From positions 62,001 to 126,000 of the forward strand of contig NZ_ATYX01000010.1 in NCBI RefSeq assembly GCF_000427905.1: a DNA stretch of 64,000 nucleotides, written 5' to 3'. Source of the DNA: Thermocrispum agreste DSM 44070 (lineage in GTDB: Bacteria; Actinomycetota; Actinomycetes; Mycobacteriales; Pseudonocardiaceae). A program made the translations under genes and the position numbers. The notes below the pieces were generated by a model that searched no databases, had not been told where the DNA came from, and was given only the letters and a program-made list of their open reading frames with translations. Shown piece by piece: positions 1 through 7,221 of the stretch (within the stretch, counting starts at the first letter, position 1; each line of letters starts with the position of its first letter).

Positions 1-5
1 TCACC

Positions 6-1265
6 ATGTCCATGCCGACACCACGAGTCATCCCGCCACGAGTAGCGTCGCCGAGCTGGACCATGACCAACAGCAGCAGCAGCAAGCCTGAAGACCTGCG
101 CGATCGGATGGTCGACCGCATCCGCCGCGCCGGCTTCATGCCCTCCGAGCGCGTCGAACAGGCGATGCGCACCGTGCCGCGGCACCTGTTCGTCCCCGCG
201 GTGAGCGCCGCCGACGCCTACGCCGACCGGCCCGTCATCGTGAAATCCGGGCCGACGCACCCGCTCAGCTCGGTGTCGATGCCCACCGTGGTGGCGATCA
301 TGCTCGGCCAGCTCGATCCCCAGCCGGGCGACAACGTCCTGGAGATCGGCGCCGGCGCCGGCTACAACGCCGCGCTGCTGGCCGAACTGGTCGGCCCCAC
401 TGGGGCCGTGACCACCGTCGACATCGACCCGGACGTGACCGCCCATGCCCGTTCCGCGCTCGCGGCCACCGGGTACGACCACGTACGGGTGATCACCGCC
501 GACGGGGCGCTCGGCGCGCCGGAGCACGCTCCGTTCGACAAGATCATCGTCACCGTCGGACCGTGGGACCTCCCGCCGGCATGGTTCGACCAGCTCGCGG
601 TCGGCGGGCGGCTCGTCGTGCCGCTGCAGTGGCGCGGTCAGACCCGCAGCATCGCCTTCACCCGGCACGCCGACCACCTCCGCGCGGCCGATAGCCAACC
701 GTGCGCGTTCATCCCCATGATCGGCCTCGTGCCCAACGGCGAACGCAGCGCGGACATCGCAGACGGCGTCACGGTGTTCTGGGACGACGACCAGCAGATC
801 GACCCCGGCGCGCTACGGCCCGCGGCGACGTCACCGGGCACCACGCTGTGGTCCGGCGTCGCGGTCACCTCGTACCAGACCGTGGACGGCATCTGGCTCT
901 GGCTCACCGTGACCGAGCCGAACACCTGCCGCCTCGCCGCCACCGACGAAGCCATCGCCCGCGGCCCGATCGACCCGATCTTTCCCGCGGTCACCCCGGC
1001 GATCGCCGACGGCGACTCGTTCGGCTATCTCACCAAGACCCGGCGGCCATCGCACAACGGGCAGCGCCGCTACGAGCTGGGCGCCACCGGCCACGGCCCG
1101 CGCGGTCCTCAGCTCGCTGAGCGCCTGGTCACCGTGATCCGCCGCTGGAACCTCGACCGCGCCGCACAGCCGGTCGTCACTGCCTGGCCGGCCGGGACAC
1201 GACCGAGTGCGACCGGCCGGGTCATCCCCAAACGCCACACCACGCTGGTCCTCGAAGGCGGCTGA
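6..1265 (+). CDS. fxlM: Methyltransferase of the FxLD lanthipeptide system (PIMT-like)
   Basis: SAM-dependent carboxyl methyltransferase related to protein-L-isoaspartate O-methyltransferase. Residues about 30-230 form the methyltransferase fold; SAM motif I (VLEIGAGAGYNAALL) is at 111-125, preceded by a PIMT-like loop (PLSSVSMPTVVA). It continues with about 190 further residues, so at 419 aa it is far longer than housekeeping PIMT (about 210-230 aa). That length and sequence fit the 'methyltransferase, FxLD system' family, which is encoded beside class I lanthipeptide dehydratase and cyclase genes and acts on Asp of a modified precursor peptide. The precursor and partner enzymes would lie left of position 1. 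The start is uncertain: ATG at 6, 12 or 63 (63 gives 400 aa starting MTNSSSSKPED). It converges with the LysRS gene. Confidence 0.75.
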   Translation: MSMPTPRVIPPRVASPSWTMTNSSSSKPEDLRDRMVDRIRRAGFMPSERVEQAMRTVPRHLFVPAVSAADAYADRPVIVKSGPTHPLSSVSMPTVVAIMLGQLDPQPGDNVLEIGAGAGYNAALLAELVGPTGAVTTVDIDPDVTAHARSALAATGYDHVRVITADGALGAPEHAPFDKIIVTVGPWDLPPAWFDQLAVGGRLVVPLQWRGQTRSIAFTRHADHLRAADSQPCAFIPMIGLVPNGERSADIADGVTVFWDDDQQIDPGALRPAATSPGTTLWSGVAVTSYQTVDGIWLWLTVTEPNTCRLAATDEAIARGPIDPIFPAVTPAIADGDSFGYLTKTRRPSHNGQRRYELGATGHGPRGPQLAERLVTVIRRWNLDRAAQPVVTAWPAGTRPSATGRVIPKRHTTLVLEGG

Positions 1266-1298
1266 GCCATCGCACGCTCACGGCACGGCCGGAGCCGG

Positions 1299-2960
1299 TC
1301 ACTGCGCAGCGTCGCCGACCAGCAGCTTGTGTGCCCGTTCCGGTCCGATGGACAGGAACAAGGTGGGCAGCCGCGGCCCGGTGTCCGACGAGCACAGCAA
1401 CTGGTAGAGCGCCTTGAAGAAGGCCCGCTGCACCTTCTTCAGCTCCGGGGTGGGCGGGGCGTCCTCGGGCAGGCCGTTGAGGATCTTCGGCACGCCGTAG
1501 ACCAGTCTGGTCAGGCCGTCCAGGGTCCAGTCCTCGGTCAGCCGCTCGGCGAGGATCTGCACGCCCTTCTGGGTCTGGTCGTCCAGCTGGTTCCACGCCT
1601 CGGTGTTGAACTCCGTGCGCAGGATCGTCCGCTCCTCCGGCGGCACCAACCGGGTCGCGTAGTTGATCGCGCACGTCACCCGCGGCTCGAGTTCGGCGAA
1701 CAGCGTCTCCGTGTCGGCCGGGGCGTCGTCCGAGATGTGCTGCCGGACCAGCCGAGCCATCTGCTCGGTGTTGGCCTGCGTGATGTCCGCCGCCGAGGAC
1801 AGCAGCCGGAACGACACCGGTCGCTTCGAGTACTCCACCGGGCCCGCCGACGTCGCCAAGCACATGCCGTGCAGGTGCTTCTCGATCGGCGAGGCGTCCG
1901 CCGACCTGGCCTGATCGGTGAAGCGGTCCCACTCGTCGTAGAGCCTCTGCACCGCGCGCGGCGACAGGTCGATGGTGAACTTCTGCGACGGCAGCCGCCG
2001 CAGGTACAGCCAGCGCAGGATCGCGGGCTCGATCACGTCCAGCGCGGTGGCCGGGATCGCCGCACCACCGGCCGAGCCGGACATCTTGCTCGACCCGCCG
2101 GCCAGGCCGACGAACGAGTAGGCGAACGAGAACGGTGCTATGCCGCCGAAGATGTCGGCCACCAGCACCTTTCCGGAGGCGAAGCTGCTGGACGGCGCGT
2201 GGTGGTCCTCGCCGGCGGGCTCGAAGTCCACGCCCTCGTGGACCCACCGCATCGGCCAGTCCACCTTCCACTGCAGCTTGCCGGAGATCGGCTCGCCGTC
2301 GGCCAGCGACATCCGACCCGAGTGCCCGCAGCGGCACTCGTAGGAGACGACCGGATCGACGTACTCGGTGACGGTGGTGAAGTCCGTGCCGCACGACTCG
2401 CAGTACGGCTTGAACGGGTAGTAGCGCGCCCTGCGCTCCTCGACCGGGGTGTCGTGCCTGCCCTCGGTCTGGAACCGGGCCAGGATGTCGAAGATCCGGC
2501 CGCGCTCGGCCATCGCCTTGCGGATCGCCGCGTTGTAGGTGCCGCGCGGGTACTGCTGCGACTGCCGGATCTCGTGCATCTGCACACCGAGGCGGCGCAG
2601 CGACGCGGAGAATTCGGCGATGAAGTGCGACGCGTAGGAGTCACGCTCGCCGTACGGGTCGGGCACGGCGGACAGCGGCTTGCCGACGTGCTCGTTCAGC
2701 GACTCGTCCAAGCCCACCGGCACCTTGCGGAACCGGTCGTAGTCGTCCCACGAGTGCAGGTGCACCGCGTCCAACCCGCGTGCCTTGATCTCCTCGGCGA
2801 CGAAGTGCGCGGTCATCACCTCGCGCAGGTTGCCCAGGTGGATCGGCCCGGACGGAGACACCCCGGACGCGCAGATGATCTTCTTGGCACCCGCCCGCTG
2901 GGCGTGCTCGATCGCCTGGTCCGCGGCACGCTGAACCCAGCTCAACTCCGACTCGGACAC
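1299..2960 (-). CDS. lysS: Lysyl-tRNA synthetase, class I
   Basis: Charges tRNA-Lys in the cytoplasm. This is the class I (archaeal-type) enzyme, not the class II LysRS usual in bacteria: it has the Rossmann signature GPIHLGN (HIGH-like, residues 39-44) and a KMSKS-like KMSGS at 292-296, with zinc-type Cys pairs (CESC, CRCG) in between. Length 553 aa is normal for the class. I chose the GTG at 2960 because GGAGG lies 4 nt upstream; an upstream in-frame GTG at 2993 would add 11 residues. The gene converges with the methyltransferase gene across 33 nt and is followed upstream by the divergent-looking but same-strand yhjD and trpS genes. Whether the genome also has a class II LysRS cannot be seen here. 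Confidence 0.92.
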   Translation of the reverse strand: MSESELSWVQRAADQAIEHAQRAGAKKIICASGVSPSGPIHLGNLREVMTAHFVAEEIKARGLDAVHLHSWDDYDRFRKVPVGLDESLNEHVGKPLSAVPDPYGERDSYASHFIAEFSASLRRLGVQMHEIRQSQQYPRGTYNAAIRKAMAERGRIFDILARFQTEGRHDTPVEERRARYYPFKPYCESCGTDFTTVTEYVDPVVSYECRCGHSGRMSLADGEPISGKLQWKVDWPMRWVHEGVDFEPAGEDHHAPSSSFASGKVLVADIFGGIAPFSFAYSFVGLAGGSSKMSGSAGGAAIPATALDVIEPAILRWLYLRRLPSQKFTIDLSPRAVQRLYDEWDRFTDQARSADASPIEKHLHGMCLATSAGPVEYSKRPVSFRLLSSAADITQANTEQMARLVRQHISDDAPADTETLFAELEPRVTCAINYATRLVPPEERTILRTEFNTEAWNQLDDQTQKGVQILAERLTEDWTLDGLTRLVYGVPKILNGLPEDAPPTPELKKVQRAFFKALYQLLCSSDTGPRLPTLFLSIGPERAHKLLVGDAAQ

Positions 2961-3090
2961 CGATCCTCCGTTGGGGTCACACTTCGTCAGCACAAATCAC
3001 GCGATACGCCGATGACAGCGACGCCGTACACGGCCTCTGAGAACATCCTGCCAGGATGGAAGTTCACGCCGATGTGCGGCCCACGGGCCG

Positions 3091-4095
3091 TCAGCGGCGG
3101 CGCAGCCTGCTCAGCCCCGCCCCGATCAACCCGCCGACACCGAGCAGCCCGACCACGCGCCCGGCCGTCGGCTGGTCCCGCACCTCGATGCGCAGCACCA
3201 CGGGCGCAGGCTCGGTGGGCGGCTTCTCGTTCTCCCACGAGGTGGCCGTCCACGCGGTGACCATCAGCAGGAACCGGGCCACCAGGTTGGCGAAGATCAG
3301 CAGGCCGATGATCGGCCCGAACAGTGCACCGGTCGGCGTCGAGGTGACCGACGACAGGAAGAACGTCGCCGCGGTCTTCAGGATCTCGAAACCGACGGCG
3401 GCGATCAGCGCCCCCTTGACCGCCGCCCGTAGCGCGACCTTCTCCCGCGGCAGCCGGGCGATCACCCACAGGAACACCAGCCAGTTCGCGGCGATCGACA
3501 GCACGATGGCCAGCGCGGCCAACAGCGCCTGCGCCCAGCCGTATCCGCTGAGGCCGACCAGCTCGAGCAGGAAATCACCGGCACCGACGCCCAAGGCGCT
3601 GAGCCCGAACGACACCAGCAGGGCCAGCCCGAGCCCGACGAGCGCCAGCAGGTCCTTGAGCGTGCCGCTGATCAGCGGGCGGTCGACCTTGCCCAGCCCC
3701 CACTGGGCGGTGAGGGCGTCACGCAGGTTGGACATCCAGTTGATGCCCGCGTACAGCGCGGTCAGCAGACCCAGCACACCGACGGTGGCGCGGGACTCGA
3801 TGGCCTGCTCGACGACCATGTTCAACGTCGACGCCATTTCGGCCGGAGCCTCCGAGGTGATGGCGTCCTCCAGCTTCCCCAGCAACTCCTGGTTGCCTGC
3901 CAGCACGAAAGCGGCCACGGCGAAGGCGACCATCAGGATTGGCACGATCGACAGCACGCTGAAGTACGTGATCGCCGCGGCGTAGTGGTCGCCGTACCGC
4001 TTGGTGTAGGCCTCGTGAGAGCGCAGGACGTGGTCCAGCCAGACATAGCGCCGCCGCATCCGGGTGACGAAGCCTTCACTTTTCTGCTCGCTCAC
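3091..4095 (-). CDS. yhjD: YhjD/BrkB (YihY) family inner membrane protein
   Basis: Polytopic membrane protein of the YihY/BrkB family, 334 aa, with about six membrane segments, beginning with one at roughly residues 40-67 (YFSVLSIVPILMVAFAVAAF). The family signature region with AGINWMSNLRDALTAQW follows. Members are inner-membrane proteins of uncertain biochemical role, proposed as transporters; the name comes from the YhjD orthologues of actinobacteria. The start is a GTG at 4095. The gene lies 77 nt from trpS, in the same direction, so the two may be co-transcribed. The last 25 residues are basic (SRLRRR) and cytoplasmic. Confidence 0.85.
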   Translation of the reverse strand: MSEQKSEGFVTRMRRRYVWLDHVLRSHEAYTKRYGDHYAAAITYFSVLSIVPILMVAFAVAAFVLAGNQELLGKLEDAITSEAPAEMASTLNMVVEQAIESRATVGVLGLLTALYAGINWMSNLRDALTAQWGLGKVDRPLISGTLKDLLALVGLGLALLVSFGLSALGVGAGDFLLELVGLSGYGWAQALLAALAIVLSIAANWLVFLWVIARLPREKVALRAAVKGALIAAVGFEILKTAATFFLSSVTSTPTGALFGPIIGLLIFANLVARFLLMVTAWTATSWENEKPPTEPAPVVLRIEVRDQPTAGRVVGLLGVGGLIGAGLSRLRRR

Positions 4096-4172
4096 TCCGT
4101 CACGCTAACCGCGATCGCCCGGCCTCGCCCGTCGTGGTCGCGCGGCATCGCACGCCCGGGCGTCGACGAGGA

Positions 4173-5192
4173 TCAGGCGTCGATACCGACGGCCGAGCGC
4201 ACCGACTTCAGCACCCGGGAGGCCTTCTCCCTGGCGCGCTCGGCGCCCTCGGCGAGCACCTTGTCCAGCTCGCTGCCGGAGGCCATCAGCTCGTTGTACC
4301 GCTCGCGCATCGGCGTCAGCTCGGCGTTGAGCACCTCGAACAGCTGGTTCTTCAGCTCGCCCCAGCCCATGCCGCCTTCCTCGAGGCGCTTGCGCGTCTC
4401 GGCCACCGCATCCGCCGAGGCGAACAGCTCGAACAGCTGGAACACCACCGAGCTGTCCGGGTCCTTCGGCTCCTCCACCGGCGTGGAGTCGGTCGGGATC
4501 CGCCGCACCAGCTTCTTCAGCTTGTTCTCGGGCAGGAACAGCGGAATGGTGTTGTCGTAGGACTTGCTCATCTTGCGGCCGTCCAAGCCCGGCACGGTGT
4601 GCGCCGACTCGGCATCCGGGATGAGCGCCTCCGGGATGGTCAGCGAGTACTTCTCGCCGTACAAGGCGTTGAAGCTGCCCGCGATGTCCGCGGCGTACTC
4701 GACGTGCTGGATCTGGTCCTTGCCGACCGGGACGACGTTGGCCTCCATGATCAGGATGTCCGCGGCCATCAGCACCGGGTAGTTGAACAGACCCATGTTG
4801 ACGCCGTCGTCCGGGTCCTTGCCCGCGGCGATGTTGCGGTCCCGCGCGGCCTTGTAGGCGTGCGCCCGGTTCATCAGGCCCTTGCCGGTCACGCACGACA
4901 GCACCCAGTTCAGCTCGAAGATCTCCGGCACGTCGGACTGCCGGTAGAACACCGTGCGGCTGGGGTCGAGCCCCGCCGCCAGCCACGTCGCCGCCACCGA
5001 CCGGATGTTGTGCTGCAGCTGCTGCGGGTCGTGCACCGCGTTCACCGCGTGGAAGTCTGCGATGAAGTACATCGTCTCGTAGGTCTCGGCCAGCTTCAGC
5101 GCCGGACGGATGGCACCCACCAGGTTGCCGAGGTGCGGGTCACCCGTGGCCTGGATGCCCGTGAGCGAGATCTTCCGGGATGGCTGCGACAT
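4173..5192 (-). CDS. trpS: Tryptophanyl-tRNA synthetase
   Basis: Class I aminoacyl-tRNA synthetase of 339 aa that charges tRNA-Trp. HIGH-like PHLGN at residues 19-23 and a complete KMSKS at 207-211 are visible, with the conserved GKDQIQH segment. The ATG at 5192 (MSQPSRKISLTG) is chosen; 51 further in-frame codons upstream are Arg/Ser-rich and look non-coding. Compared with the usual actinobacterial TrpRS (SGIQPT...HLGN type, with ITGFGEASRMTQFK), this one reads ATGDPHLGN and CVTGKGLMNRAHAYK, closer to a second TrpRS subtype, so it may be an auxiliary copy. I cannot tell whether another trpS exists. A leader of 342 nt upstream holds no other gene. Confidence 0.93.
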   Translation of the reverse strand: MSQPSRKISLTGIQATGDPHLGNLVGAIRPALKLAETYETMYFIADFHAVNAVHDPQQLQHNIRSVAATWLAAGLDPSRTVFYRQSDVPEIFELNWVLSCVTGKGLMNRAHAYKAARDRNIAAGKDPDDGVNMGLFNYPVLMAADILIMEANVVPVGKDQIQHVEYAADIAGSFNALYGEKYSLTIPEALIPDAESAHTVPGLDGRKMSKSYDNTIPLFLPENKLKKLVRRIPTDSTPVEEPKDPDSSVVFQLFELFASADAVAETRKRLEEGGMGWGELKNQLFEVLNAELTPMRERYNELMASGSELDKVLAEGAERAREKASRVLKSVRSAVGIDA

Positions 5193-5534
5193 ACGGTCAT
5201 CGTACTGACGACGGCTCGGCAGCCGACGCCCGCACACACCCACGTTCACCCAGGCCCAGGGCGTGCAGCCGGTCGGACTGCGGCACCTTTGGCGCCGCGA
5301 TGCCGCAGCCGGACGGGAAAAGCAAAGTCTTCGAACGCCGGTCACGTCGCAACCGACGCCGAACGCCTACCTCACTGGGTTAGTGCTTACGCACCACAAC
5401 GGAAAGTAGCTCCGGCCATCGGCCCGGCCGAGCATTGCATGACGGTCGATCAACTGGACTGTTCGGCAGGTACTCACCCGCAGCTCGTCGGCTAACCGCG
5501 ATTCGACGCTTCCCCATGCTCACCGGGCGCACCG
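5193..5534. other. 342-nt intergenic region upstream of trpS
   Basis: No convincing gene, tRNA or strong hairpin was found. It must carry the trpS promoter and leader on the minus strand; I could not identify a clear -35/-10 pair. The part near 5370-5470 is somewhat less GC-rich than its surroundings. Confidence 0.5.
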
Positions 5535-5972
5535 TCACGACTCACCGCCCGGCTTGTGGTAGGGGCGGCCGTTGCGAGCTGCTTCCAGTTGCTGGCGGGT
5601 GAAGACAGTTCCCTGGGGCCAGTTGATCTGGGTGAACACTTTCAGGGTGGCTGGTGCGCCGTTGCTGCTGTTCGCCGCGGGCGCGTTGATGTCGTCCAGC
5701 AGGCGGTGGATGAGCAATGCCAGGGTGCCGGGACCCGAGCCTGCATACCCCCACGACAGACCGAAATAGTTGCCACGAGGTGCCATGTAGAGGGTGCCGT
5801 CTTCGGTGCGGATCCAGATCGGCCCTTTCAGGATCAGCTCGGCCAGCGGGCTGCGGGCAGGAAGACGCTGCGGGACCGCCGCATGCAGCACGTGGTCCTT
5901 GCCGACCGGGCGGATCACTGGAGCGTCAGTCTCTGGGTCGATGAGGTATTCGGCCACCTCTCTCGTTGACAC
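5535..5972 (-). CDS. Hypothetical protein, downstream partner of the HTH-like gene
   Basis: A 145-residue protein that I do not recognise. It has no signal peptide or membrane segment. The middle (WIRTEDGTLYMAPRGNYFGL) suggests a compact beta-rich domain; the C-terminal third has TQINWPQGTVFTRQQLEAAR and a polar tail. It starts with GTG at 5972 inside the preceding gene, giving a 47-nt overlap in another frame; GTG at 5957 (VAEYLIDPE) would shorten the overlap to 32 nt. The overlap implies translational coupling, so it probably works with the 362-residue product. No homologous operon function can be inferred. Confidence 0.6.
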   Translation of the reverse strand: MSTREVAEYLIDPETDAPVIRPVGKDHVLHAAVPQRLPARSPLAELILKGPIWIRTEDGTLYMAPRGNYFGLSWGYAGSGPGTLALLIHRLLDDINAPAANSSNGAPATLKVFTQINWPQGTVFTRQQLEAARNGRPYHKPGGES

Positions 5973-7014
5973 GCACCACGTCGAAAGCGACGGTGGGCTG
6001 GTCTACGGGGCGGAGTCGGGCCGCCCATTCTTTGCTGTGCGGATCGCGCAGATCGATCGTCTCGTACTTGCTGAACGGCAGGGCTTCGCCGCCGTCCCAG
6101 ACCCGCAGCCGATGGATCGCCGCTGCGGCGAGGTCGTCCCGGCGGCTGAGAACTTCCAGCCAGCCCGCGCGTCGGATGTCTTCGGGCAAATCGTCGGTCT
6201 CGGCGTCGGGAACCGGCATCGGCGACACGGCCGGTGCCACAGCGCGGAAACGTTCCTCGCCCGCGAAGATCTCGAGGTCATTACGGGCACTGTCGGTAGC
6301 GCGGGACTGGATGGTCCGCGCCAAGTTGATCAGGGTGCGCTGGGCGGGCGATGCATCGGGGAGCGCGGCCGCCAACTGCAGCAGTGGGGTGATGTCCACC
6401 TCCGGTGTCGCGGCGACCTCAGCGACCGGGATGCCCGGTTCCCAGCGCTCCATGACCGCAGGCGGGCTCAGAGTGTAGGGCCAGTGGGGGGCGGTGCCAC
6501 CGATCGTGTCAGCGTAAACGGCCCAGTCCTCCTCACCCCCGGCTCTCTCGTCGGGCTTGCCGTGACGGTCGTACGCAATCAGCACGGGACCGTACAGGCC
6601 GATCTCGACCGAGACCTTCAGCAGCCGGTCCACCACCGGCCGCAAGCCCGCTGCGGTCTTCAGGCTCGGCTCGGCCAGTCCCGGTAGCGGCCAGACCACC
6701 CGCAGCGTCACCTGACCGACGTACCAGTCCTGCACCATCGCCCCAGGGATTTGCCGCATGCTGTGCCCGGGCGTCTCGACGAGGCTTGGCCAGTACCGCA
6801 GCGGCGCCCGACCCGCCGCGCGAGGATTCACCGCGGCAATGGCCCGCCACAGCTGGTCGGCTCGCCAGCAACGGCGGACACCAATCCGTTCCGGCCGTGG
6901 TAGCCGCCCGAGCGCCACCTGCGCGGCCACCCACACTTTGTTGAGCCCGAACATCCGGCAGACCTGCTCCACATCGAGCGTCTCCACAGGCTTCACGGTC
7001 CGGGACATCAGCAC
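5926..7014 (-). CDS. Hypothetical protein with possible HTH N-terminus
   Basis: A 362-residue soluble protein of unknown function. Residues about 14-55 (LDVEQVCRMFGLNKVWVAAQ, then RIGVRRCWRADQLWRAI) look like an excisionase/MerR-like helix-turn-helix in which a residue pattern for DNA reading is followed by a WRADQL helix. The central part contains the segment VEIGLYGPVLIAYDRHGKP, and the rest is mixed alpha/beta with no motif I can name. The gene overlaps the 145-residue gene by 47 nt at its 3' end. The pair stands between trpS and fbiC without relation to either, so recent insertion or an element remnant is possible, though no integrase or repeat was seen. Confidence 0.65.
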   Translation of the reverse strand: MLMSRTVKPVETLDVEQVCRMFGLNKVWVAAQVALGRLPRPERIGVRRCWRADQLWRAIAAVNPRAAGRAPLRYWPSLVETPGHSMRQIPGAMVQDWYVGQVTLRVVWPLPGLAEPSLKTAAGLRPVVDRLLKVSVEIGLYGPVLIAYDRHGKPDERAGGEEDWAVYADTIGGTAPHWPYTLSPPAVMERWEPGIPVAEVAATPEVDITPLLQLAAALPDASPAQRTLINLARTIQSRATDSARNDLEIFAGEERFRAVAPAVSPMPVPDAETDDLPEDIRRAGWLEVLSRRDDLAAAAIHRLRVWDGGEALPFSKYETIDLRDPHSKEWAARLRPVDQPTVAFDVVRVNERGGRIPHRPRD

Positions 7015-7199
7015 TATCCCCCCTCGTCACTGCTGGTGTCTACCTGCTTTCCCAGCGTGACATCAAGGGCCGACAGATACCCAGCAAAACCCGGCAAGCC
7101 CGCACTCCCGTCCCAAACACCCGTGAGTCGAGCAGGCCCGCGAGCGCCGACGGCCTTGTCACCAGAGACCGCGTATCGGGCGGTGTGGGCTTTGTTGCA

Positions 7200-7221
7200 G
7201 GCCGCCACCGCTCAGGCGGCC
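7200..7221 (-). terminator. Hairpin at the end of fbiC
   Basis: GGCCGCC and GGCGGCC pair perfectly around an 8-nt loop, spanning the fbiC stop codon at 7212. It is a plausible stem for termination but has no U-tract, as is common in high-GC actinobacteria. Confidence 0.35.

Noticed and set aside
3985-4560. Plus-strand frame between yhjD and trpS
   Set aside because: Covers the 5' part of yhjD and 3' part of trpS antisense; no domain.
5193-5534. Possible tRNA or riboswitch upstream of trpS
   Set aside because: No T-loop GTTCGA-type sequence, acceptor pairing or T-box consensus was found.
7014-7208. A 64-codon minus-strand frame between the HTH-like gene and fbiC
   Set aside because: No ribosome site, motif or hydrophobic segment; likely chance.
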